A DNA stretch of 9,279 nt from Candidatus Apopatosoma intestinale (GCA_018064545.1 JAGHUY010000306.1:1-9279), one strand, 5' to 3'; numbered from the stretch's first letter, positions 1 through 7,119 are shown. Numbers and translations are program-made. The notes: generated by a model from the letters alone, not told the origin.

Positions 1-1
1 G

Positions 2-412
2 ATTCTGCCGTCCGATACCGAATACGCGGAAAAATGCGGCGAGCCCTATATGCTGTATAACTCCTATTTCGCGCCCGAAACGGGCTATCGCGAGGGAACG
101 CCCGGGCAGAGTTGGCGCACCGCCGCCACCTCGTGGATGCTCAAAAGCGTGACCGAATACGTCTTCGGCCTGCACGCCGAACTTCCCGGACTCCGCCTTG
201 ACCCCTGCCTGCCTCTCTCATGGAAACGGAGCAGGATCACAAAGGTGTTCCGAGGCTGTACGTATGAGATCACGTATCTTTGCGACGGCACGGGAAGCGA
301 TATTCTGTCGATCGAAGAAAACGGAAAACCCGTCTCCTATCCGGACAACGTGATCCCGCCTGTGGAGGGGCAAACGCTGACGCTCACCGTCCGACTCGGT
401 AAACAAATTTAA
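2..412 (+). CDS. C-terminal end of a GH94-like glycan phosphorylase (5' partial)
   Basis: Only the last 136 residues are visible; the reading frame is open from base 2 and ends at TAA 410-412. The family (cellobiose, chitobiose and laminaribiose phosphorylases and cyclic beta-1,2-glucan enzymes) cleaves beta-linked sugars with phosphate to give a sugar 1-phosphate. The evidence is the family's typical end: a PGQSWRTAATSWM segment matching the last helix of the (alpha/alpha)6 barrel, then EYVFGLHAELPGLRLDPCLP and a W followed by VFRGCTYEITY, which starts the C-terminal beta-sandwich. The catalytic acid and phosphate-binding residues lie upstream of the window, so donor and linkage specificity cannot be told. 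No signal or membrane segment is seen in this part. A related family such as GH149 or GH161 cannot be excluded. The stop is 15 bases before tdk, so the two may be co-transcribed. Confidence 0.68.
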   Translation: MLPSDTEYAEKCGEPYMLYNSYFAPETGYREGTPGQSWRTAATSWMLKSVTEYVFGLHAELPGLRLDPCLPLSWKRSRITKVFRGCTYEITYLCDGTGSDILSIEENGKPVSYPDNVIPPVEGQTLTLTVRLGKQI

Positions 413-427
413 AAAGAGAGGGACATC

Positions 428-1012
428 ATGGCTAAATTATATTTCAAATACGGGGCCATGGGCTCATCCAAGTCCGCAAACGCCCTCATCACCAAGTTCA
501 ATTACGAGGAGCGCGGGATGCGCGTCTGGCTCGTCAAACCGTCCGTCGATGACCGGGATGGGGCCGAGGTCATCCAGTCCCGCATCGGTCTTCGCGCCAC
601 GGCGACCGTGATAAAGCCGGAGGACAGCATCGTGTCTCTGCTCAACGCACAGGAGCCGATCGACGTCATCATCGCCGACGAATGCCAGTTTTTCACACCG
701 GCACAGATCGACGAACTGCGGGCCATGGTGGATTTCCGGAACATTCCGGTTCTCTGCTTCGGTCTCCGCACCGACTTTATGACGAACCTTTTCCCGGGCA
801 GTAAACGTCTGTTTGAGGTGGCGGACTCCATCACCGAGATCAAAACGATCTGCTCCTGCGGAAGCAAGGCCATCGTCAACGCCCGCATGGATGAAAACGG
901 TAAAGCCCTCACCCACGGCGAACAGGTTCTGCTCGGCGGCAACGACCGCTATATCGCCATGTGCCATAAATGCTGGGCCAAGGCCATTAAAAATAATAAA
1001 ACGATAAAATAA
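428..1012 (+). CDS. tdk: Thymidine kinase (type II, E. coli-like)
   Basis: This 194-residue protein phosphorylates thymidine to dTMP with ATP in the cytoplasmic pyrimidine salvage pathway. Its length and order of motifs match bacterial TK1-type kinases. The P-loop lies at residues 9-16 (GAMGSSKS), the DECQF box with the expected catalytic base E85 at 84-88, and the FGLRTDF segment at 111-117. The structural zinc site is C142-x-C144 with C179-x2-C182; E. coli Tdk has the same C-x-C spacing but uses His as the fourth ligand. The nucleoside-binding lasso with GGNDRY is at 170-175. The P-loop has Ser where most Walker A motifs have the Gly before the lysine. The start ATG follows a GAGGGA ribosome binding site at 418-423. 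A strong terminator lies just downstream, so tdk ends its transcription unit and is separate from the aro genes that follow. Confidence 0.95.
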   Translation: MAKLYFKYGAMGSSKSANALITKFNYEERGMRVWLVKPSVDDRDGAEVIQSRIGLRATATVIKPEDSIVSLLNAQEPIDVIIADECQFFTPAQIDELRAMVDFRNIPVLCFGLRTDFMTNLFPGSKRLFEVADSITEIKTICSCGSKAIVNARMDENGKALTHGEQVLLGGNDRYIAMCHKCWAKAIKNNKTIK

Positions 1013-1038
1013 AAGCAATAAAACGATCAAAAAAACTC

Positions 1039-1080
1039 ACGGAGGGACGGGACACCGTTCCTCTGTTTTTTCTGTTTTTC
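1039..1080 (+). terminator. Rho-independent terminator after tdk
   Basis: The arm GAGGGACGG (1042-1050) pairs with CCGTTCCTC (1055-1063) through nine pairs, one of them G-U, around the 4-base loop GACA. The stem can be extended outward by G-U, C-G and A-U pairs. A T-rich run with six consecutive T (1066-1071) follows, and then five more T. An A run at 1029-1035 on the other side could make it work in both directions, but no minus-strand gene is seen. Confidence 0.88.
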
Positions 1081-1081
1081 C

Positions 1082-1110
1082 TTGACTTTTCCCTGTCTCC
1101 GATATACAAT
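1082..1110 (+). promoter_or_regulatory. Sigma-A-type promoter of the aro operon
   Basis: The -35 box TTGACT (1082-1087) and -10 box TACAAT (1105-1110) are separated by exactly 17 bases, each one mismatch from consensus, in the only AT-rich stretch of the window. The predicted transcript start is near 1117, leaving a leader of about 26 bases before the GTG start. That leaves no room for a T-box, leader peptide or attenuator in the leader. Confidence 0.82.
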
Positions 1111-1126
1111 ATTTTTAGATTTCAGT

Positions 1127-1135
1127 AAAAGGGAG
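1127..1135 (+). promoter_or_regulatory. Ribosome binding site that fixes the GTG start
   Basis: AAAAGGGAG ends 7 bases before GTG 1143-1145. There is no in-frame ATG nearby upstream. The first downstream ATG (codon 18) would remove the conserved N-terminal arginine of the chorismate mutase domain, so GTG is the likely start. Confidence 0.8.
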
Positions 1136-1142
1136 AATAGGC

Positions 1143-2453
1143 GTGAAACAACTGCAAAAAGCAAGAAAAGCGATCGATCGCGCGGATACGCGCATGGCCG
1201 GTCTCTTCTGCCGCCGTATGAAAACGGTGGAGACCATCGCCGCCTATAAGAGAGAAAACGGTCTTCCCGTTCTGGACCCGGCAAGGGAGCAGGCGATGCT
1301 CAGCGGGTCCGTCACCCGCGTTCCGGCCGACCTCTCCTCGGAATATCGCTCATTTTTGCGTCACACGCTTTCCGTCTCCCGGAGTCATCAGAACCGGATG
1401 GCGGACGCTGCAACGCATCCGGACTCGTTTCTCCCCGTCTTTACCGATAACGGATATTATCCGATCTTTTTGGAGCGCGGACTTCTCGGACGGGCAGACG
1501 CTTTTCTCTCCCTTTCCCGCCGCGTTCTGATCGTCACCGACGACGGCGTGCCGGATGATTATGTCAAAGTGTTTGCTTCCCTGTGTGCCGCGCCGACGGT
1601 CGTCACTCTGCCGCACGGCGAATCCTCCAAGTCCGTCGAAAACTGGATGGCTCTGTCCCGCACGATGCTCGAACACAGCTTTACGCGGGCGGACTGTGTC
1701 GTCGCGCTCGGCGGCGGCATGGTCGGCGACCTCGCCGGATTTGCCGCGTCCACGTTCATGCGCGGCATTGATTTCTATAACATTCCCACCACGCTTCTCG
1801 CGCAGGTGGATTCCTCCATCGGCGGCAAGACTGCCGTGGATTTCGGCGGGATCAAAAATCCCGTCGGGTCGTTTTATCCGCCGAAAGCCGTGCTGATCGA
1901 CCCCGATCTGCTGGACACGCTGTCCCCGAAACTGTTTTCGGAGGGCATGGCCGAGGTCATCAAAATGGCGGTCACGTTTGACCGGGCGTTTTTTGAACGG
2001 CTCGAAGCCCTCATCCTTTCGGATCGGGTGAAAGACGACCTGCCGGAGATCATCCGTTCCGCTCTGCTCATCAAAAAAGAGGTCGTCGAGCAGGATGAGC
2101 ACGAAGCGCATCTGCGCCGGGCACTCAATTTCGGTCACACCGTCGGGCACGCGGTCGAAGCCGGGACAGACCTTCTCCACGGCGAGTGCGTCGCCCTCGG
2201 GATGCTCGTTTTCTCCGCTCCCGCCGTCCGGGCAAGGCTCGTTCCCCTCTATGAAAAACTCGGACTGCCCCGCACCGTTTCGCTCGCGGCGGCCGCATTT
2301 GCGGAGGCGCTCCCTCACGATAAAAAGGCGGGAAAAGATAAGATCACCGTCATCGTCTGCGACGGGATCGGCTCGTTTGCGATGAAAGACCTCTCCCCTA
2401 TGGAGATACTGAAAAAAGCGGCAAGCACCTTTGCCGGAAAGGAGTCCGTATGA
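1143..2453 (+). CDS. aroB: Fused chorismate mutase / 3-dehydroquinate synthase
   Basis: This 436-residue protein carries two shikimate-pathway domains in one unbroken frame. Residues 1 to about 86 are an AroQ-class chorismate mutase (chorismate to prephenate). By alignment to the E. coli P-protein mutase domain the active-site set is complete: R8, R25, K36, D45, E49, S79 and Q83. Residues about 95-436 are 3-dehydroquinate synthase (DAHP to 3-dehydroquinate, NAD- and zinc-dependent). They show GESSK at 159-163, GGGMVGDLAGF at 190-200, SSIGGKTAVD at 224-233, and zinc ligands E271, H332 and H346. Both domains therefore look active. The protein is about 90 residues longer than an ordinary AroB. 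It starts with GTG behind its own promoter, and its stop overlaps the aroC start by 4 bases (ATGA), so translation is probably coupled. The symbol covers only the second domain. Confidence 0.93.
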   Translation: MKQLQKARKAIDRADTRMAGLFCRRMKTVETIAAYKRENGLPVLDPAREQAMLSGSVTRVPADLSSEYRSFLRHTLSVSRSHQNRMADAATHPDSFLPVFTDNGYYPIFLERGLLGRADAFLSLSRRVLIVTDDGVPDDYVKVFASLCAAPTVVTLPHGESSKSVENWMALSRTMLEHSFTRADCVVALGGGMVGDLAGFAASTFMRGIDFYNIPTTLLAQVDSSIGGKTAVDFGGIKNPVGSFYPPKAVLIDPDLLDTLSPKLFSEGMAEVIKMAVTFDRAFFERLEALILSDRVKDDLPEIIRSALLIKKEVVEQDEHEAHLRRALNFGHTVGHAVEAGTDLLHGECVALGMLVFSAPAVRARLVPLYEKLGLPRTVSLAAAAFAEALPHDKKAGKDKITVIVCDGIGSFAMKDLSPMEILKKAASTFAGKESV

Positions 2454-3547
2454 GAAATACGTTCGGGAACACCGTTACCGTGACGTTGTTCGGCGAAAGC
2501 CACGGCTCCGCCGTCGGTGCCGTGATCGACGGTCTGCCCGCCGGGCTCCCGGTGGACACGGCTCTCATGGAAAAACGGATGATGCTCCGCCACGGCGATC
2601 CGGCCGTCAGTACCGCCCGGAGAGAACCCGATACGGTTCTCTTTGAAAGCGGCGTTTTCCGCGGGCACACCACGGGTTCTCCGCTCTGCCTCAGAATTGA
2701 AAACCGGGATGTCAACGACACCCCGTATGAAGAGACCGGAACGCTTGCACGCCCGTCTCACGCCGATTATCCCCTGTATGCGCGATACGGCGAATGGGCG
2801 GATCGAAGAGGAGGCGGGCACGCCTCCGGCCGTCTGACCGCCCCGCTCGTCGCGACCGGTGCGATTGCCGAAACCGCTCTTGCCGGGGTTGGGGTGGCAG
2901 CCGCCACGCAGATTCTTTCTCTCGGAAACCTGACCGGCCGTCGGTTCAGTCTCCGGCCGGAAAAAGACCTGTCCGTTCGCGCTCTGGCTCTTCCCACTCT
3001 CGCCGAGACTTTTTCTCATCAGATAAAAGAGGCCGTTTTCGCGGCAAAAGCCGAGGGCAAAAGTCTCGGCGGCGTCACCGAGACCGTGATCTGCGGTCTT
3101 CCGGCCGGCGTCGGAGAGCCGTTTTTTGATACGCTGGAAGGGATGCTCGCCCACGCCACTTTCGCCGTTCCCGCCGTTAAGGGTATCGCTTTCGGCGATG
3201 GCTTTGACTTAACCCACCGGACTGCACCCGAGACGAATGACACACTGTATTCCGAGAACGGCGAAATCCGCCATGCTACGAATCACATGGGCGGCATCGA
3301 CGGCGGCATGAGTAACGGCAATCCCGTCGTCTTCACCTGCGCCGTCAAGCCCACCCCCTCCGTTCCCGTCGCACAGAAGACCGTGGAGCTGACAACCGGC
3401 GAAGAAAAAGAGATCAACGTGACCGGCCGTCACGATCCCGCCGTTATCACCCGGATTTCGCCGGTGCTGACTGCCGTAGCGGAACTCACCGTGCTGGATC
3501 TGCTCTGCACCCGGTTTGGAACGGACTTTATTACCAAAGATTTATGA
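2450..3547 (+). CDS. aroC: Chorismate synthase
   Basis: This 365-residue enzyme converts EPSP to chorismate using reduced FMN, the last common step of aromatic biosynthesis. The family blocks are all present in order: FGESHGSAVGAVIDGLPAG at 14-32 with H18, RREPDTVLFESGVF at 57-70, RPSHADY at 101-107 with H104, RGGGHASGRLTAP at 120-132, SLGGVTE at 205-211, the NHMGGIDGGMSNGNP stretch at 278-292, and GRHDPAV at 326-332. H18 and H104 match the two catalytic histidines known from fungal AroC, and D329 the conserved aspartate. No flavin reductase domain is attached, so it is a monofunctional bacterial type that needs FMN reduced by another enzyme. It begins inside the stop of the preceding gene (ATGA) behind GGAAAGGAG at 2435-2443, and its own stop again overlaps aroA by 4 bases. 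Confidence 0.96.
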   Translation: MRNTFGNTVTVTLFGESHGSAVGAVIDGLPAGLPVDTALMEKRMMLRHGDPAVSTARREPDTVLFESGVFRGHTTGSPLCLRIENRDVNDTPYEETGTLARPSHADYPLYARYGEWADRRGGGHASGRLTAPLVATGAIAETALAGVGVAAATQILSLGNLTGRRFSLRPEKDLSVRALALPTLAETFSHQIKEAVFAAKAEGKSLGGVTETVICGLPAGVGEPFFDTLEGMLAHATFAVPAVKGIAFGDGFDLTHRTAPETNDTLYSENGEIRHATNHMGGIDGGMSNGNPVVFTCAVKPTPSVPVAQKTVELTTGEEKEINVTGRHDPAVITRISPVLTAVAELTVLDLLCTRFGTDFITKDL

Positions 3548-4755
3548 TTATCACGATACAAAAGGGGACGGCACACGGAACCGTGGCCGCCTCTCCCTCC
3601 AAAAGTGAATGTCACCGTCTGCTGATCGGGGCGGCGCTCGCCGGCGGCCGAAGCATCGTCCGCGGGTTTTCGCCGTCCGATGACGTGCTCGCGACCGTCG
3701 ATGGGATCACCGCCCTCGGCGCATCCGTCACGTGGGGCGGCGGCATGGCCGTCGTGGACGGCGTCGGCGGAAAGATCGAACCGAAAACGTCCGTCCTTTC
3801 CTGTCGGGAAAGCGGATCGACTCTTCGTTTTCTGCTCCCGCTCTGCCTGCTCGCCGGCCGACCTGTCACCCTTTCCGGAACATCCTCCCTGTTTCGCCGC
3901 CCGCTCGATCTGTACGGAGAAATCTGCGCGGCACAGGGTCTGACATACCAAAAAACCGAGAATACCGTCATAGTCTGCGGCCCGCTCCGCCCGGGCGGTT
4001 TCCGGATTCCCTGCGGCATCAGCAGTCAGTTCGTCACCGGCCTTCTGCTCGCCTTGCCGCTCCTCGACGGTGGTAGTCGGATCGATCTGCTTCCGCCCTA
4101 CGAGAGTATGCCGTATATCGACGTGACGTTGGCCGTCCTGCGGACGTTCGGCATCGCTACCCGGTATGAAAACCGCGTCATCACCGTCCCGGGCCATCAG
4201 CAGTACAGGCCGTCCGACGTCACCGTGACAGGCGACTGGACGTCCTCGGCAGTCTTTGCCGCCCTTGGGCTCGTCGGCGGAAACGTCAGCGTCGCGGGAC
4301 TGGACCCGAACTCCCCGCAGGGAGACAAGGTGTGGCGGGACTTTTTCCCGCTGTTTCCGGTCTGCACCCCGAAGATCGACGTTTCCGATACGCCCGATCT
4401 TGCTCCCGTCTATCTGGCACTCGGCGCACTGAAACACGGCGTCATTCTGACGGGAACGCGGCGGCTGGCCGATAAAGAGAGCGATCGCGGAAGAGCCATG
4501 GCCGCAGAACTCGGAAAATGCGGCGTGACCGTCCGGGTCGAAGAAAACGCCGTCACCGTAGAACCCGATGGCTTTCATCCTCCGACCGAACCGCTCGACG
4601 CTCACGGCGATCACCGGATCGCCATGGCGCTTTCCCTCGTTCTCACCGTCACGGGCGGAAGCCTGCGCGGCGCGGAAAGTGTTCATAAAAGTTTTCCGGA
4701 TTATTGGGAAAAACTCCGCTCGCTCGGTGTTTTTCTGACAGAAGAAAAGGAGTAA
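3544..4755 (+). CDS. aroA: EPSP synthase (3-phosphoshikimate 1-carboxyvinyltransferase)
   Basis: This 403-residue enzyme joins phosphoenolpyruvate to shikimate 3-phosphate. It is slightly shorter than the roughly 427 residues of E. coli AroA. Recognisable sites, with the E. coli equivalent: S19-K20-S21 and R25 (K22 region), R119 (R124), SSQF at 160-163 (S169-Q171), catalytic D285 (D313), K311-E312 and R315 (K340, E341, R344), H357-R358 (H385, R386) and K382 (K411). The loop that reads NAGTAMRP in E. coli is ESGSTLRF at 89-96: the Gly that governs glyphosate fit is kept (G91), but T97 and P101 correspond to S92 and F96. This loop form makes glyphosate response hard to predict. The gene overlaps aroC by 4 bases. 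Its last codons contain the AAAAGGAG binding site of the next gene, 4 bases downstream, so the two are tightly linked. Confidence 0.95.
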   Translation: MIITIQKGTAHGTVAASPSKSECHRLLIGAALAGGRSIVRGFSPSDDVLATVDGITALGASVTWGGGMAVVDGVGGKIEPKTSVLSCRESGSTLRFLLPLCLLAGRPVTLSGTSSLFRRPLDLYGEICAAQGLTYQKTENTVIVCGPLRPGGFRIPCGISSQFVTGLLLALPLLDGGSRIDLLPPYESMPYIDVTLAVLRTFGIATRYENRVITVPGHQQYRPSDVTVTGDWTSSAVFAALGLVGGNVSVAGLDPNSPQGDKVWRDFFPLFPVCTPKIDVSDTPDLAPVYLALGALKHGVILTGTRRLADKESDRGRAMAAELGKCGVTVRVEENAVTVEPDGFHPPTEPLDAHGDHRIAMALSLVLTVTGGSLRGAESVHKSFPDYWEKLRSLGVFLTEEKE

Positions 4756-4759
4756 AATC

Positions 4760-5758
4760 ATGACGGCTGTCATTCTTTCATTTCGTCCCCAAAACATTCC
4801 GAACGTCTATTCCGAAGCACTTTCGGAAAAGATGGAAAAGGAACTGACGCTTCTCTCCCCCGTAAAAAGCAAAGAGGAACTTCTCGCCCGCCGGGACGAA
4901 ATGCAAAACGTAGATTTGATTTTTTCCACATGGGGGATGCCGGCTCTCACAGAAGAGGAGATCGGGACGTTCTTTCCCCGTGTCAAGGCCGTCTTTTACG
5001 CCGCGGGAACCGTACAGGCGTTTGCCCGTCCGTTCCTTGCCCGCGGGATTCCGGTCTTTTCCGCGTGGGCGGCCAACGCCGTCCCCGTCGCGGAGGTCGT
5101 CGCCTCGGAGATTCTGCTCGCAAACAAGGGTTTTTTCCGCCGTGAGGTTCTTTCCCGCAAGGACTGGCAGAGCGACGCCCTCGCTGATGTCTATCCCGGC
5201 AATTACGGCACCAAGATCGGCATCATCGGGGCGGGCATGATCGGCAAACTCGTCATCTCTCACTTAAAACGGCACGATGTGGAGATTCTCGTGTTCGACC
5301 CGTTTTTGCCGGATGAAAAAGCCGCGGAACTCGGCGTGGCCAAGACCGATCTGCCTACGCTCTTCGCCTCCTGCCACGTCATCTCCAACCACCTCGCGAA
5401 CAATGCGCAGACGAGGGGCATGATCGACCGTTCCTGCTTTGAACTTATGAGCGAGACCGCCGTATTCATCAATACGGGACGCGGTGCGCAGGTCGTCGAG
5501 TGTGATCTCATCGAAGCGATGAAAAACCATCCCGGCCGCTTGGCTCTGCTGGACGTGACCGACCCGAACGAACCGCCCGCCGAGGGAAGCGAACTCTATA
5601 CGCTCCCCAATATCCGCATCACCCCGCACATCGCCGGCAGTATCGGCTATGAAGTCCGCCGGCTCGCCGACACGATGTGGGATGAATATCATCTGTGGGT
5701 AAGCGGACAGCCGACCCGGTACGAAGTCACCGCCAGAATGTTAGAGACCATGGCGTAA
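4760..5758 (+). CDS. NAD-dependent D-2-hydroxyacid dehydrogenase, substrate unknown
   Basis: This 332-residue protein belongs to the D-isomer-specific 2-hydroxyacid dehydrogenases (SerA, LdhA, hydroxypyruvate reductase group), which interconvert 2-oxoacids and D-2-hydroxyacids in the cytoplasm. The Rossmann motif is GAGMIG at 157-162, with D180 ending the second strand, which suggests NAD rather than NADP. The catalytic set R241 (NTGRGAQ), E271 (DPNEPP) and H290 (TPHIAGS) is intact, and the ANAVPVAE segment at 105-112 is the family's substrate-side motif. There is no ACT or other regulatory domain, so it is not a long-form SerA. The catalytic Glu sits in DVTDPNEPP rather than the more usual DVFxxEP. 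It starts 4 bases after aroA, with its binding site inside aroA. The position favours a link to aromatic metabolism, such as arylpyruvate reduction, but similar proteins also occur in sugar-catabolic clusters, so the substrate is left open. Confidence 0.88.
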   Translation: MTAVILSFRPQNIPNVYSEALSEKMEKELTLLSPVKSKEELLARRDEMQNVDLIFSTWGMPALTEEEIGTFFPRVKAVFYAAGTVQAFARPFLARGIPVFSAWAANAVPVAEVVASEILLANKGFFRREVLSRKDWQSDALADVYPGNYGTKIGIIGAGMIGKLVISHLKRHDVEILVFDPFLPDEKAAELGVAKTDLPTLFASCHVISNHLANNAQTRGMIDRSCFELMSETAVFINTGRGAQVVECDLIEAMKNHPGRLALLDVTDPNEPPAEGSELYTLPNIRITPHIAGSIGYEVRRLADTMWDEYHLWVSGQPTRYEVTARMLETMA

Positions 5759-5767
5759 AGAAGACGC

Positions 5768-5774
5768 AAAGGAG
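5768..5774 (+). promoter_or_regulatory. Ribosome binding site that fixes the flavin reductase start
   Basis: AAAGGAG is followed 7 bases later by ATG 5782-5784. The same frame opens with an ATG at 5695, but that lies inside the preceding gene, lacks a comparable site and would add 29 residues (rich in Arg and Lys) with no family resemblance. The start at 5782 is therefore chosen. Confidence 0.85.
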
Positions 5775-5781
5775 AACGATC

Positions 5782-7119
5782 ATGTACCCATACGAATTGC
5801 CTTTCCGAAACACTTATACGTTTTCGTCGCTCGACGAGCTTAGTTATACCGCGCGGAAAATGGGGCTTTCGATCCCCGTCTCCCACGATCTGTCTCCGCT
5901 TGCCCGTCAGCCGATCATCAGAACCCGTGCGGGTGAGATTCGGCTGAAAAACTCGCTGACCGTCCACCCGATGGAGGGCTTTGACGGCGGGGAGGACGGG
6001 TCTCCGAGCGAGTTGTCGTTCCGTCGCTATCTGCGCTTTGCCCGTTCGGGCGCGGCACTGATCTGGACGGAGGCCATTGCGGTCTGCCCCGAGGGACGCA
6101 CGTCCGATCATCAACTGATGATCACCGAAGAGAATAAAGAACGCTTCCGCGAACTCGTCACGGAAGTCAAAAAGGTGACGGATTCGCCGATCATCGCCCA
6201 ACTGACACATTCCGGCCGGTTTTCTCACAACAGCCGGACGCCGTATCCGATCATCGCCACCCATAACGAGATCATCGAGGCCAAGCGCACGGGCGACAAG
6301 ACCGCTCCCCTTGTGTCCGACGAATACCTCGACACCCTACCCGCCCTTTATGCCAAGACGGCCGAACTGCTCGTTTGGGCCGGATTCGACGGGGTCGATA
6401 TCAAGGCCTGTCACCAGTATCTGCTGGCCGAGGTGCTCTCCGCCCACACGAGGGAGGGACGCTACGGCGGCTCGTTTGAAAACCGTTCCCGTCTGCTCCT
6501 TGACTGTGCGAGAGCCGTGGCCGCAGCCGTACCCGATACAACGATTCTCGGCTCCCGTCTCGGCGTCTACGACGCACTTTCCTATCCGTGGGGCTTCGGT
6601 GCCAAGACGGACGGCACAGACGGACCGGACTTTACCGAAGCAAACGCCATGATCGCCGAACTCCGAAAGATCGGTGTATCTGTCGTAGACATGACCATGG
6701 GAACGCCGTATTTCAATCCCCACGTCAATCGCCCGTACAACAAGGGCGGCTACGTCGCAGACGAACATCCGCTGGTCGGCGTAAACCGTCTGATCTCCGG
6801 TTGCCGTGAAATCGTCCGCGCTAATCCCGATGTGGCGATCATCGGCACGGGTTACAGTTATCTCCGGGAATTTGCCCCCTACGTCGCCGCCGGCGCCCTC
6901 GACGCCGGATGCGCCACGCTCATCGGGTTCGGCCGCATGGCCTTTGCCTATGAAGGCTTTGCGAATGATTTTATCGCCGGAAAGATCGACCCGAAAAAAG
7001 TATGCATTTCTTGCAGTAAATGCACCGAGATCATGCGGGCGGGCGGCACGACCGGCTGTCCGATCCGCGATCAGGAGATTTATCTCCCCATCTACCGGAA
7101 ACTCTGTATGAAAAAATAA
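5782..7119 (+). CDS. Old Yellow Enzyme-type NADH:flavin oxidoreductase with Fe-S motif
   Basis: This 445-residue protein is a TIM-barrel FMN enzyme of the OYE / 2,4-dienoyl-CoA reductase family, which typically reduces C=C bonds next to a carbonyl. Visible marks: RLKNSLTVHPMEG at 54-66 (FMN region), QLTHSGRFS at 140-148, the HQYLLAEVLS block at 211-220 followed by R-x-GRYGGSFENRSR up to 237 (family signature HGYLxxxFLSPxxNxRxDxYGGSxxNR), and GFGRMAFAY at 382-390 for the FMN phosphate. Near the end, C408, C411, C414 and C426 form C-x2-C-x2-C-x11-C, resembling the 4Fe-4S site of FadH and BaiCD but one residue shorter in the second spacing. The protein ends about 20 residues later, so the FAD/NAD(P) domain of FadH-type enzymes is missing and the electron donor is unknown. 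It lies 23 bases after the hydroxyacid dehydrogenase, and its stop is inside the next gene's binding site. The substrate is not recognisable. Confidence 0.87.
   Translation: MYPYELPFRNTYTFSSLDELSYTARKMGLSIPVSHDLSPLARQPIIRTRAGEIRLKNSLTVHPMEGFDGGEDGSPSELSFRRYLRFARSGAALIWTEAIAVCPEGRTSDHQLMITEENKERFRELVTEVKKVTDSPIIAQLTHSGRFSHNSRTPYPIIATHNEIIEAKRTGDKTAPLVSDEYLDTLPALYAKTAELLVWAGFDGVDIKACHQYLLAEVLSAHTREGRYGGSFENRSRLLLDCARAVAAAVPDTTILGSRLGVYDALSYPWGFGAKTDGTDGPDFTEANAMIAELRKIGVSVVDMTMGTPYFNPHVNRPYNKGGYVADEHPLVGVNRLISGCREIVRANPDVAIIGTGYSYLREFAPYVAAGALDAGCATLIGFGRMAFAYEGFANDFIAGKIDPKKVCISCSKCTEIMRAGGTTGCPIRDQEIYLPIYRKLCMKK

Noticed and set aside
1143..1420. Chorismate mutase as a separate small gene before aroB
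   Set aside because: There is no stop between the domains, and no start codon with a binding site near residue 90. The frame is continuous, so a true fusion is the simpler reading.
3430..4797. 455-residue open frame on the minus strand over aroA
   Set aside because: It is a shadow of the GC-rich, C/G-ending codon use of aroA. It has no ribosome binding site or recognisable domain and is low-complexity Arg/Gly/Asp-rich, while the plus strand has a complete EPSP synthase. The same holds for minus-strand frames at 464-1030, 1350-2318, 2315-3154 and 7277-8311.
5695..5781. Upstream ATG that would extend the flavin reductase by 29 residues
   Set aside because: It lies within the end of the hydroxyacid dehydrogenase gene, lacks a good binding site, and gives a basic stretch unlike the family. 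ATG 5782 has AAAGGAG 7 bases upstream.
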